From the NCBI GenBank assembly GCA_017550315.1, contig JAFZPN010000103.1, positions 1-49,217 of the forward strand: a stretch of 49,217 bases of DNA. Reading direction: 5' to 3'. The position numbers and the translations under genes are program-made. Under the pieces are notes generated by a model. The model ran no database searches. It saw nothing but the letters and a program-made list of their open reading frames with translations, and was not told the DNA's origin. Below are positions 17,724 through 25,669 of this stretch, piece after piece. Origin of the DNA: Clostridia bacterium (GTDB lineage Bacteria; Bacillota; Clostridia; Oscillospirales; CAG-272). How positions within the stretch are numbered: the stretch's first letter is position 1; each line of letters begins with the position of its first letter.

Positions 17724-17866
17724 CGAACAGAGTATCGTGAACAGCGAACAGGTGGGGAACGTTTCCGCCGGAGCGAAAACGAAAAACAGAAATCCGCTCG
17801 GACGGATTTCTTCCTCACTTATTCACTTTTCTCTCTTCGTTGTTCTCTGTGAAAGGTGGTTTTCCG
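17724..17866. repeat. Imperfect inverted-repeat element, MITE-like, around a terminator hairpin
   Basis: Between proS and the SEDS gene. The flanks (AACAGAGTATCGTGAACAG on the left, the complement CACAGAGAACAACGAAGAG on the right) are degenerate inverted repeats, and the centre is the hairpin GAAATCCG-CTCGGA-CGGATTTC (17789-17810). The centre could simply be the proS terminator. Confidence 0.4.
17789..17815 (+). terminator. Probable proS terminator
   Basis: 8-base perfect stem GAAATCCG/CGGATTTC, 6-base loop, followed by a pyrimidine-rich TTCCTC tract. Confidence 0.5.
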
Positions 17867-19009
17867 TTGAAGGAGTTTTCCATTCCGCTGCGGGAGAAGA
17901 TCCGGCGGATTGATCCGGTCGTGCTGCTCTGCGTGATCGGGATGAATGTGATGAGCATCGTGACGCTTTTGTCCGAGATCGATGCGTTCGCGGAGGGCGT
18001 CGGCATGTGGTACGTCCGGATGCAGGCCATCGTGTCGGTCGCGGGCCTTGTCACCGTGCTTGTTTTCGCCTTCATCGACTACGACGCGCTGTTCCAGAAG
18101 ATGAAATACGTCCTGATCCCGCTGTCGATCGTCATCATCCTGATCGTCAAGAAATTCGGGAGCGGGCGATACGGCAACGACAACTGGATCACCATTCCCG
18201 TCATCAACGTCTCCATCCAGCCGACGGAATTCGTGAAGCTGCTCATGATCGTCTCCTTCGCGATGCACCTCGACCGCGTGAAGGAAAAACTGAACGCGCC
18301 GCTCTCCGTCCTCACGCTCGCGATCCACGCCGGCCTCTATGTCGGTCTGATCGTGTGGCAGGGCGACACCGGCATGGCGCTCGTGTACATCGGCATCCTC
18401 GTCATCATGCTGTTCGGCGCGGGCATCTCCTACTGGTATATCGCGGGAGCGGGCGCGGCGGTGGTCCTCGGATTTCCGATCCTGTGGACCAATTATCTGA
18501 GCAATATCCAGCGAAAACGCATCCTCTACGGCTTCAACCCAGACCTCGATCCCATGGACGGAGGCTGGCAGGCGATCGCAAGCCGGACGGCCATCATCGC
18601 GGGCGGCTTCCGAGGCGCGGGATTCAGCGGCGGGACAAAGTACTACACCCTGAGCTGGGCCGCGCAGTCGGACTTCATCTTCGCGGTCCTGGCGGAGAAG
18701 TTCGGATTCATGGGCACCTTCCTCTACCTCGTGCTCGTCGTGACGCTGATTCTGCGGATCTTCTGGATCGCGCGCGGAACGCGGAAAAACTACGCCTCGT
18801 ACATCTGCATCGGCGTCGCGGGGATGATCCTCGTGCAGGCGGCGGAGAACATCGGCATGTGCCTTGCGGTCCTCCCGGTCGTCGGCATCACGTGTCCGTT
18901 CCTGTCCTACGGTCCGTCGTCGCTGTTCTCGATGTACCTCGCCATCGCGATGGTCGAGAGCATCTGTACGCATCAGCAGAAGTACTACTTCGAGCGCGAA
19001 CCGGAGTGA
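17867..19009 (+). CDS. SEDS-family peptidoglycan glycosyltransferase (RodA/FtsW/SpoVE-like)
   Basis: 380 residues if the TTG at 17867 is the start: GAAAGGTGG sits 7 bases upstream, while the alternative GTG/TTG codons further upstream lack a site. Ten or so membrane helices. SEDS landmarks: QPTEFVKL, QGDTGMALVYIG, GGWQAIASRTAIIAGG, AQSDFIFAVLAEKFGFMG and CPFLSYGPSSLF (Pro where most have Gly). These proteins polymerise lipid II with a partner class B PBP. No PBP gene is adjacent, so whether it serves elongation, division or the spore cortex is open. Confidence 0.88.
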   Translation: MKEFSIPLREKIRRIDPVVLLCVIGMNVMSIVTLLSEIDAFAEGVGMWYVRMQAIVSVAGLVTVLVFAFIDYDALFQKMKYVLIPLSIVIILIVKKFGSGRYGNDNWITIPVINVSIQPTEFVKLLMIVSFAMHLDRVKEKLNAPLSVLTLAIHAGLYVGLIVWQGDTGMALVYIGILVIMLFGAGISYWYIAGAGAAVVLGFPILWTNYLSNIQRKRILYGFNPDLDPMDGGWQAIASRTAIIAGGFRGAGFSGGTKYYTLSWAAQSDFIFAVLAEKFGFMGTFLYLVLVVTLILRIFWIARGTRKNYASYICIGVAGMILVQAAENIGMCLAVLPVVGITCPFLSYGPSSLFSMYLAIAMVESICTHQQKYYFEREPE

Positions 19010-19030
19010 TCCGGGACCCAAACAGAAAGA

Positions 19031-19055
19031 ACCGCCTTTTCGGAGGCGGTTTTTG
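19031..19055 (+). terminator. Rho-independent terminator after the SEDS gene
   Basis: ACCGCCT/AGGCGGT stem, loop TTTCGG, then T5. Confidence 0.9.
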
Positions 19056-19070
19056 TGTTCCCGCTCCCGC

Positions 19071-19099
19071 TTGACAAATCTGCCGGAATCGGCTATAAT
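19071..19099 (+). promoter_or_regulatory. Consensus SigA promoter of the alpha-mannosidase gene
   Basis: TTGACA (19071-19076), 17-base spacer, TATAAT (19094-19099), 28 bases before ATG 19128. Confidence 0.88.
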
Positions 19100-19127
19100 C
19101 AAAGAAAAAACTCCACCGGAGGACAAC

Positions 19128-21788
19128 ATGAAAAACGAACCCAAGACCATCCATTTCATCTCCCACAGCCACTGGGACCGGGAGTGGTACATGCCCTTTG
19201 AGGCGCACCGCTTCAAGCTGGTGGAATTCTTCGACCGGCTGCTTGATACCCTTGACAACGATCCGTCCTTCAAATCCTTCCACCTCGACGGGCAGGCCAT
19301 CGTCCTCGAGGACTATCTCGAGATCCGCCCCGAAATGCGGGACAAGCTCGTGAAGTATATCGCCGAAGGTCGTCTCGTCATCGGTCCGTGGTACATTCTG
19401 CAGGACGAATACCTCGTCGACGGCGAATCGAACGTGCGCAACATGCTCGTCGGACAGCAGGTCGCGGCGGAATACGGCCCCGTCTCGGACGTCGGCTATT
19501 TCCCGGACGCCTTCGGCAACATCGGCCAGGCACCGCAGATCCTCCGGGGCTTCGGGATCGACACCGTCGCGTTCGGCCGCGGGACCTCTCCGCGTAAGGG
19601 CGACCGCCTCGACACCGGGGAAGAGAACTACGGCAAGTGGGTCACCGAGGTCCGCTGGCGTTCTCCGGACGGCTCCGAGGTCCTCGGCACGACCTTCCTC
19701 CGCTGGTACAACAACGCGAACGAGATCCCCGCGGATCCCGATAAGGCCGCCCGCCGCATCGCCGCGATCCGCGATTCCATGGCCGCATGCTCCGTCGCGC
19801 CTGATCTTCTCTTCATGAACGGCTGCGACCACCAGCCCGTGCAGACCGACATCGGAAAGATCATCGAAACGCTCGCTCCGACCTTCCCGGACAAGCTCGT
19901 GCATTCCAATTTCAAGGACTATTTCGACGCGATCCGCCCGTACAAGGACCGCTTCGGCATCTTCGTCGGCGAGCTCGACGGGGAATACGGCGACGGCTGG
20001 AACACGCTCGCGAACACAGCCTCCGCGCGGATCTATCTGAAACAGCTCAACGCGCAGTGCGAACACATGCTGGAGCAGCGGATCGAGCCGCTCTCCGTCT
20101 TCTCCTTCCTCGACGCCGGGGATGAGGCGCGCCGCGACTATTTCCGCTATCTCTGGAAGACGCTCCTCAAGAATCACCCGCACGACTCGATCTGCGGCTG
20201 CTCCGTCGATCCCGTGCACCGCGAAATGGTTTCGCGCTTTGAAAAGGTCCTCGCGGCCGGGGAAGAGGTGGAAAAGAGCGAGAAGGCGGCCTTCCTGGCG
20301 GTCGTCGATACGGCGTCGGTCGGATCGGAATATGCCGTCACGGTCTTCAATCCGCACGCCTTTGCCTCCTCCGAGCCCGTCACGGTGGCCCTCGATCTGC
20401 CCGAGGACACCGCTGTCACCGCCGCGGACATCGCGGTTTATGACGGAGACGCTCCGATCCCGGTCGACGTACAGAACGGCGGCGTGGTGTTCGACTACAT
20501 CCTCCCGAAGGACCGCTTCCGCGTGCCGTTCAACGTCCGCCGCTTCACGCTCACCTTCGCGGCGAAGGACATCCCCGCGCTCGGCTACAAGACCTTTGCC
20601 GTCCGCACCGACGGAGGCGTCCGGGCAGCGAGCGATCTTACCCTCTACCACCGCGGCATGATGAACCGCCGCCTGAAGGTTTCGTTTGCTTCCGACGGCT
20701 CTCTGACCGTCACGGACCGCAGGACCCGCGCATCCTTCGTCACCGGGATCTTCGAGGACACGGGCGACATCGGCGACGAATACATCTACGAAGAAGCACT
20801 GGACGGTATCCGCGTCTCGACCGAAGGCGTGCGCGCGAAGATCGCATGCATCGCCGCCACCCCCGCCGCGATCACCTTCCGCGTGACCCACACGATGACC
20901 GTACCCGCCGGCCTCTCCGACGCGGATCGTTCGCATGACGGCAGGGAACGTGAGGGCGACGGACGCCGGATCGGAACAGCCACCCTCACCGTCACCGCCG
21001 ATTACACCCTGCGGGACGGCGCGGACCGGGTCGAGGTGAAGACCGTGATCGACAACACCGCGGAGAACCACCGCCTCGCCATGCTCACGAAGAACGACGT
21101 CGTAACCGATATGCTCCTCGCGGAAGGGCAGTTCGACATCATCGAGCGTCCCGTCACGCCGTGGGAGGGCTGGAAAAATCCGACCAAACCCGGCAAGATG
21201 ACGACCTTCTTCGGCCTCGCGGATACGGATAAGGGCATCCTCATCGCGACCCGCGGCCTTGCGGAATACGAAGTCCTGCGCGACGGCAAAAACACCATGT
21301 CCCTGACCGTGCATCGCGGCGTCGACCGTCTCCACGACTGGGGCGTGTTCCCGACGCCGGAAGCCCAGTGCAAGGGCACGCTGACGGTGGAATACGCGAT
21401 CCTTCCGTTTGCCGGGACCCGGATCGACCGCGAGCGCGCGGAGAACAGCGCCTACGCCTATGCCGCCGGCTGTCCTGCCGTGTTCTCCGGAAAGACCCAC
21501 AGCGGCGCGAAGCCCGCAGCCGGATCGCTCGTCGGTCTTGGCGGCACGGGATTTGTAGCAAGCGCCGTGAAGCTGGCGGAGGACCGCGACACCGTGATCC
21601 TGCGCGTCTTCAACCCGCACACCTACGACGCGAAGATGAAGCTCGATCTCGGCGAGCGTTTCGGCGCCGCGTATCTCACGAACCTTGGCGAGGAGCGGCA
21701 GACGAAGCTCACCGTGCGGAACGGCAGGACCACCGTCTCCGTCCCGGCAAAGAAGATCGTCACCGTCGAACTCGTCCCGGCAGAATAA
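19128..21788 (+). CDS. Alpha-mannosidase, glycoside hydrolase family 38
   Basis: 886 residues from ATG 19128 (CCGGAGGACAAC upstream). The GH38 catalytic domain opens with ISHSHWDREWYMPFE, giving zinc ligands His15 and Asp17; FPDAFGNIGQ carries the nucleophile Asp127, and NGCDHQP and NHPHDSICGCS supply further active-site residues. The C-terminal half is the beta-sandwich mannosidase domain. No signal peptide, so it acts inside the cell on imported mannose-containing oligosaccharides (bacterial members resemble MngB-type enzymes). Single-gene unit with its own promoter. Confidence 0.94.
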   Translation: MKNEPKTIHFISHSHWDREWYMPFEAHRFKLVEFFDRLLDTLDNDPSFKSFHLDGQAIVLEDYLEIRPEMRDKLVKYIAEGRLVIGPWYILQDEYLVDGESNVRNMLVGQQVAAEYGPVSDVGYFPDAFGNIGQAPQILRGFGIDTVAFGRGTSPRKGDRLDTGEENYGKWVTEVRWRSPDGSEVLGTTFLRWYNNANEIPADPDKAARRIAAIRDSMAACSVAPDLLFMNGCDHQPVQTDIGKIIETLAPTFPDKLVHSNFKDYFDAIRPYKDRFGIFVGELDGEYGDGWNTLANTASARIYLKQLNAQCEHMLEQRIEPLSVFSFLDAGDEARRDYFRYLWKTLLKNHPHDSICGCSVDPVHREMVSRFEKVLAAGEEVEKSEKAAFLAVVDTASVGSEYAVTVFNPHAFASSEPVTVALDLPEDTAVTAADIAVYDGDAPIPVDVQNGGVVFDYILPKDRFRVPFNVRRFTLTFAAKDIPALGYKTFAVRTDGGVRAASDLTLYHRGMMNRRLKVSFASDGSLTVTDRRTRASFVTGIFEDTGDIGDEYIYEEALDGIRVSTEGVRAKIACIAATPAAITFRVTHTMTVPAGLSDADRSHDGREREGDGRRIGTATLTVTADYTLRDGADRVEVKTVIDNTAENHRLAMLTKNDVVTDMLLAEGQFDIIERPVTPWEGWKNPTKPGKMTTFFGLADTDKGILIATRGLAEYEVLRDGKNTMSLTVHRGVDRLHDWGVFPTPEAQCKGTLTVEYAILPFAGTRIDRERAENSAYAYAAGCPAVFSGKTHSGAKPAAGSLVGLGGTGFVASAVKLAEDRDTVILRVFNPHTYDAKMKLDLGERFGAAYLTNLGEERQTKLTVRNGRTTVSVPAKKIVTVELVPAE

Positions 21789-21802
21789 ACCGAACATCAA
21801 AA

Positions 21803-21855
21803 GACCCGTCGGGGGTAAATCTGTGCAGACAGCCCCCGGCGTGATTCTTTGTTTT
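21803..21855 (+). terminator. Probable terminator after the mannosidase gene
   Basis: CGTCGGGGGT pairs with GCCCCCGGCG (with G-T pairs) across a 15-base loop; followed by a T-rich stretch TTCTTTGTTTT. Confidence 0.5.
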
Positions 21856-21900
21856 CCCGGCATCAACGGTTCCTTGACTCCCTTAACAACCAATTGATTC

Positions 21901-21929
21901 TTGATTTTTCCCCGGCGGCATGATATCAT
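21901..21929 (+). promoter_or_regulatory. SigA-type promoter of the XRE regulator
   Basis: TTGATT (21901-21906), 17-base spacer, TATCAT (21924-21929). Confidence 0.65.
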
Positions 21930-21935
21930 CAAGGC

Positions 21936-21945
21936 GTAAGCTTAC
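21936..21945. promoter_or_regulatory. Palindrome just after the promoter, possible autoregulatory operator
   Basis: GTAAGCTTAC, a perfect 10-base palindrome, 7-16 bases after the -10 of the XRE gene; position fits repression by the encoded regulator, but this is inference. Confidence 0.35.
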
Positions 21946-21975
21946 AATCTCACGGAAACAAAAGGAGAAACCTTC

Positions 21976-23082
21976 ATGAATATCAAAATCGGAGCAAAAA
22001 TCAAAAGCCTGCGCCGCGAACAGAAGGTGACGCAGGAAGCGCTGGCGGCGGGGATCGGCGTGACACCGCAGGCCATCAGCCGCTGGGAGAGCGGAAACGG
22101 GTACCCCGACATGGAACTCTTGCCCGCGCTCGCCGACTTCTTCGCCGTCAGCATCGACGAGCTGATCGGCTACCGGAAATCCGAACGGGAGGAAGAACTC
22201 GACCGTATTCACAAAGAGCTTGACAGCCTTTCCGAGGACGGTACCACGGACGAGCGGATCCGTTTTGCCCGGGAATCTCTCATTCGCTTCCCGGGAGACG
22301 AGGAGATCAAATCCCATCTCGCCACCTGTCTCTATTTTCTCTGGTCGGAAAATCACGACGAAGCGGCGCGGGACGAAGCGGAGGTCCTCCTCCGGACGCT
22401 GATGGAAAACAGCCAGGACCCGGATATCCGGTATGACGCTATTTTCACCTTGATCGCGATTTACAAGAAATGTGGAAATCCGGAAAAGGCGTTTGAGACG
22501 GCAAGGCTGCTCGCGCCGATGAAATACTGCCGTGAATTCGCGATGGAGCAGGGGATCGGAGACGGCAAAACCGAATGGTATATCCAGGATGAAATCGATA
22601 AGCTCACGGATTGTCTGGGAACCGCGATGCAGACGCTCGCCTTGAGCGAAGACCTCCCGAACGACCCGTCGACGTGGGACAAGAAGATCGAAATGCTGAA
22701 AACCTCCAACGAGCTCTACCGGATCGTCTACGGAGATAACCTGATGTTCCATCACACGAGGCTGGCGCGGAACGACTGGCTGATTTCGACCTATCTCATC
22801 GCGCAGGGAAAGGAGGGCGAAACACTCGACGCGCTCGAATCCATGTGCGCGCATGCGCTTGCCTATGCCCGTTCCTATGCGGAGGATCACGGAAAACACT
22901 ACACATCCATCTTCACCGACAAGCTGATCTACCCAGAGCCGGGCAAGGATTTTCACGAGCTGACGGAACACAATCAGTGCTGGTACATGCTCGAGCGGAT
23001 GCAGGCCGACCGCTACGACGGCATCCGCGATTACCCGCGGTTCCAAAACGTCGTTGAACAGCTTGAAGCAAACGCAAAATAA
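21976..23082 (+). CDS. XRE-family transcriptional regulator with helical C-terminal domain
   Basis: 368 residues from ATG 21976 (AAAGGAGAAACC upstream). Residues 5-60 are a Cro/C1-type helix-turn-helix (KIKSLRREQKVTQEALAAGI...ISRWESGNGYPDMELL) followed by the LADFFAVSIDELIGY linker common in clostridial XRE proteins. The remaining 300 residues are alpha-helical, with pairs of amphipathic helices suggesting TPR-like repeats that would bind a peptide or protein. Monocistronic. Target genes unknown; the palindrome at 21936 suggests autoregulation. Confidence 0.88.
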   Translation: MNIKIGAKIKSLRREQKVTQEALAAGIGVTPQAISRWESGNGYPDMELLPALADFFAVSIDELIGYRKSEREEELDRIHKELDSLSEDGTTDERIRFARESLIRFPGDEEIKSHLATCLYFLWSENHDEAARDEAEVLLRTLMENSQDPDIRYDAIFTLIAIYKKCGNPEKAFETARLLAPMKYCREFAMEQGIGDGKTEWYIQDEIDKLTDCLGTAMQTLALSEDLPNDPSTWDKKIEMLKTSNELYRIVYGDNLMFHHTRLARNDWLISTYLIAQGKEGETLDALESMCAHALAYARSYAEDHGKHYTSIFTDKLIYPEPGKDFHELTEHNQCWYMLERMQADRYDGIRDYPRFQNVVEQLEANAK

Positions 23083-23089
23083 AAAACGT

Positions 23090-23120
23090 CGGGCGGGGAC
23101 TTTGCATCCCTGCCCGGTTT
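23090..23120. terminator. Bidirectional terminator between convergent XRE and LRR genes
   Basis: 10-base stem CGGGCGGGGA/TCCCTGCCCG with one G-T pair; T-rich on the minus side (ACGTTTTTTATTTT) and GGTTTCG on the plus side. Confidence 0.8.
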
Positions 23121-23123
23121 CGC

Positions 23124-24656
23124 TTATTCAAAGTGTTTTTCCGCCGCGAGGAAGATCTCGTTTCCTTCCCCGACGACGGGTTCAGTCCATTCGTCCGCGG
23201 GAAATCGGCAGTAGATTGCGGACAGCGCGTCGCAGTCGGAGAACGCATATTCTCCCACCGAGGCAAGCGGCGACAGAATTGTGATCCTCTCAAGCGCGGT
23301 GCAGTAGCTGAACGTGTACGCGCCGATCTCCCGGATCCCCCGACCGAGGACGACCTTCTTCAGCCCCGTGCACTTGTTGAACGCGCGCAGACCGAGCCGC
23401 TCGATCTGATCGGGGATCTCGATTTCCTCGAGCGCGGGGCAGTTGATGAAGCAGCGCGGGCCGATCTCGCGGGTGTTCGCGCCGAAATGCACCGTGTGCA
23501 GCGATTCGCAGTTATAGAACGCCTGTTCGCCGAGGACCTCCACGCAGTCGGAGATCGTCACGACGGCGAGCGAGGAGCAGTTTAAGAAGAAGTTCCGGTC
23601 GAGCTCGCGCACGATAACGCCGTCGACCATGTCCGGGACGACGAAATGCGCCCATGATCCCTTCGCGTCCTCGTATTTGTCCTTGCGGAAGGAGAGGATG
23701 CCGTCCTCGGTGATCGAGAACCACGGCGAGGCGGAAGAGTCGGTCATGTACACCTCGTCGAGTCCCGTCATCACTTTCGCCTTTTCGTAGACCGTACCGG
23801 CGGCTTTGGCGGCGGCGTCGCGGAATTTGCCGAGGCTTCGGAACATGGCGATCGCGTCGTCGTATTCTCCGGCTTCGGCGAGCGAGACGGCGTGGTTGTA
23901 CCGCACGGTCGGGACGATCACGCGCACCGATGTGAGGATCAGCGCGATCAGGAGGATGGCGGAGGAGAGGATCCCGATGGCTTTGGCGCGGTCGGTCAGC
24001 TCGCGTTCTTTGTGTTTCTTCTGCCGCGCGATCTCCCGCTCGGACCGCTCCCCGGCCTCCGATGCGCGCGCGGTCAGATGGTCCCGGTCGAGATGCTCCG
24101 CGAGCCACGCGCGCTTCACGCCGCAGGATCCGCATCCCGCCGCGGAGGCGAGGTTGATCTGTCCGCAGGCGCACCGCCACGCGCCGTCGATCTCGTCGGG
24201 CCAGTACCGCGCCTCGGTCACGCCCGCGCATTCCCGGCGCATCGCTTCGTAAAGCGGATCGGTCTGCCAGACGACGGCCTGCTCGGGGAAGCGTTTGCCC
24301 GGGGCGGCATCCGCGTTCTCCCACACCTCGCCCGACGCATACCGGACGGATTTTATAAGGATCGACGCGTAGACGGCCTTCTCGAACGGGACAGGGACGG
24401 GCGCGGATTCGCCGGCGGTGAGGACGACGCCCGCGCTCTGCCCGACGCTCTCCCGCCGGTCGGATTGATAGTCGATGTCCGCCGTATAGGAATCGACGGC
24501 GAAATCACCGCAGGGGACGGCGGTTACGGTCAACTGGATACCGCTCTCCGGATCGGGCCGGACGAGACGGACGCGCTTCACCTGCACCGGGCAGGCCGGG
24601 ATCCATTCGCGCATCTCCCGGTCGCTGAGGACGCGCGGCGACGATGTTTCAGCCAT
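23124..24656 (-). CDS. Membrane protein with zinc ribbon and BspA-type leucine-rich repeats
   Basis: 510 residues from ATG 24656 (CGGAGCACAG upstream). Order: an N-terminal beta-rich part (about 1-150), a zinc ribbon near 165-190 (WRCACGQINL...GCGSCG), a charged linker, one membrane span (ILSSAILLIALILTSVRVIV), a short TPR-like segment (AEAGEYDDAIAMFRSLGKFRDAA), then five or so LRR_5/BspA repeats of the LxxVxxxxxxxxIGxxAFxxC type (about 360-490). The topology suggests a cytoplasmic sensor half and an external repeat half. BspA repeats bind proteins or other cells. No partner gene is adjacent. Confidence 0.82.
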   Translation of the reverse strand: MAETSSPRVLSDREMREWIPACPVQVKRVRLVRPDPESGIQLTVTAVPCGDFAVDSYTADIDYQSDRRESVGQSAGVVLTAGESAPVPVPFEKAVYASILIKSVRYASGEVWENADAAPGKRFPEQAVVWQTDPLYEAMRRECAGVTEARYWPDEIDGAWRCACGQINLASAAGCGSCGVKRAWLAEHLDRDHLTARASEAGERSEREIARQKKHKERELTDRAKAIGILSSAILLIALILTSVRVIVPTVRYNHAVSLAEAGEYDDAIAMFRSLGKFRDAAAKAAGTVYEKAKVMTGLDEVYMTDSSASPWFSITEDGILSFRKDKYEDAKGSWAHFVVPDMVDGVIVRELDRNFFLNCSSLAVVTISDCVEVLGEQAFYNCESLHTVHFGANTREIGPRCFINCPALEEIEIPDQIERLGLRAFNKCTGLKKVVLGRGIREIGAYTFSYCTALERITILSPLASVGEYAFSDCDALSAIYCRFPADEWTEPVVGEGNEIFLAAEKHFE

Positions 24657-24722
24657 ACTGTGCTCCGATTTGTTGTTTCTGGCTCTATCATAGCACAGCC
24701 GCGCGCCGGATTCCAGCGGATT

Positions 24723-25292
24723 TTATGAATAATGCGCGCGGGAATCGAGCGGACCCAGTTTTTCGGCGGCGCCCTCCGCGCAGAGTACGTCGCAGTGCTC
24801 GCTTATGTAGAACACCGCCTCCACGGGGCAGAGCGATCCGAGATGTTCTCCCGGCGCGGGATTTTCCCGGTCGAGGAGGAGATAATAGATCCGCCGGTGC
24901 CGATCGACGAATGCCGCGCTCGATCCCCGGTATTCCGCCCGCGTGAGATCCGCGCAGCAGCCGAGAAGCCCCGCCATCTCCTCGAAGGCGTAGACGTATT
25001 TCCGCGCGGGGAGGGACGTGATCCGCCGCTCCGTCACGGTCCGTTCCCCGTCCGGGAGGGGAGCGGGCAGGGACGAGGCGCCGAGCCGGGTGACGAAGAG
25101 CTCGCAGCCGCCCGCCCGGGAGGGATAGATCTGCACGTAGATCCGCCCGTCCATCGGAGAGATGCCGTACTGCCGCTCCGCGTCGTCGATGATGCCCCGC
25201 AAGACCTCTCCGGTCGAGCCGCGGTACCGCTTCCATTCGTCGGAGGACAGGCTCAGCTTGATCTGTGAGTCGCTGATGACAATGAGTTCCAT
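24723..25292 (-). CDS. MecA-like adaptor protein
   Basis: 189 residues from ATG 25292 with CAGGTGGGTG upstream. The N-terminal MELIVISDSQIKLSLSSDEW followed by a C-terminal mixed alpha/beta domain with the YAFEEMAGLLGCCADL block follows the two-domain plan of MecA (substrate-recruiting N-domain, ClpC-binding C-domain). In Firmicutes MecA delivers proteins such as ComK to ClpCP for degradation. It is somewhat shorter than B. subtilis MecA (218). Single gene with a TATAAT -10 at about 25330 but no good -35. Moderately sure. Confidence 0.72.
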   Translation of the reverse strand: MELIVISDSQIKLSLSSDEWKRYRGSTGEVLRGIIDDAERQYGISPMDGRIYVQIYPSRAGGCELFVTRLGASSLPAPLPDGERTVTERRITSLPARKYVYAFEEMAGLLGCCADLTRAEYRGSSAAFVDRHRRIYYLLLDRENPAPGEHLGSLCPVEAVFYISEHCDVLCAEGAAEKLGPLDSRAHYS

Positions 25293-25379
25293 GATTCCAC
25301 ACCCACCTGTATTGATACATCCTCATTATAATCCGACACGCGGAAAAATGGTACCCCTAAAATTCTGGAAATTTCACAC

Positions 25380-25410
25380 CCAAACAGAAAACCGCAGGGA
25401 TTCCCGCGGT
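25380..25410 (-). terminator. Terminator after the 54-aa protein gene
   Basis: On the minus strand ACCGC-GGGA/TCCC-TGCGGT stem then TTTTCTGTTT. Confidence 0.7.
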
Positions 25411-25431
25411 CGTCTGCGTGTGCGATTCGTT

Positions 25432-25596
25432 TTAAAGGATCTCGTCCGGCTTTCTCGGCGCGCGGTCCTTTTTCGGCGGATTCTTGACCGGCTCGTCGAT
25501 CTGGGCGGCGTTCAGCATGGAAGTCTGGTTCTTCGCATCCTGTTCGCGGAAATCGTGATCCGCGCGGTTCTGGTTCTTTTTCTTCTTGTCTGCCAT
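25432..25596 (-). CDS. Short, highly charged 54-residue protein, unknown function
   Basis: Starts at ATG 25596, which has a perfect AAAGGAGG site 8 bases upstream, and ends in its own terminator, so it is a real gene despite its size. The product is almost entirely Lys, Asn, Asp, Arg, Gln and Pro (opening MADKKKKNQNRADHDFREQD) with no Cys, Trp or membrane segment, so probably disordered and soluble. A forespore-like promoter at 25638-25667 suggests a minor spore protein comparable in style, not in recognisable sequence, to small sigma-G-dependent Bacillus spore proteins. Confidence 0.8.
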   Translation of the reverse strand: MADKKKKNQNRADHDFREQDAKNQTSMLNAAQIDEPVKNPPKKDRAPRKPDEIL

Positions 25597-25637
25597 GGGA
25601 ATGGCCTCCTTTGCGTTTTTGTCCCGGGAACCGTTCT

Positions 25638-25667
25638 CAGTATGCCGCGCGGGAGGCCCGATTATGC
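25638..25667 (-). promoter_or_regulatory. Candidate sigma-G/sigma-F-type promoter for the 54-aa protein
   Basis: Minus strand GCATA (25667-25663), 18-base spacer, CATACTG (25644-25638), against the sigma-G pattern GHATR-N18-CATACTA; 42 bases before the ATG. No SigA hexamers nearby. Confidence 0.4.
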
Positions 25668-25669
25668 GC

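Noticed and set aside
18888..21932. An open frame of 1014 codons antisense to the GH38 mannosidase
   Set aside because: Same antisense effect; it spans the promoter, gene and terminator of a clear GH38 gene and has no recognisable domain.
21936..21945. GTAAGCTTAC as an att site or mobile-element end
   Set aside because: Only a single short palindrome beside a regulator promoter; no integrase, duplicated flank or tRNA target nearby.
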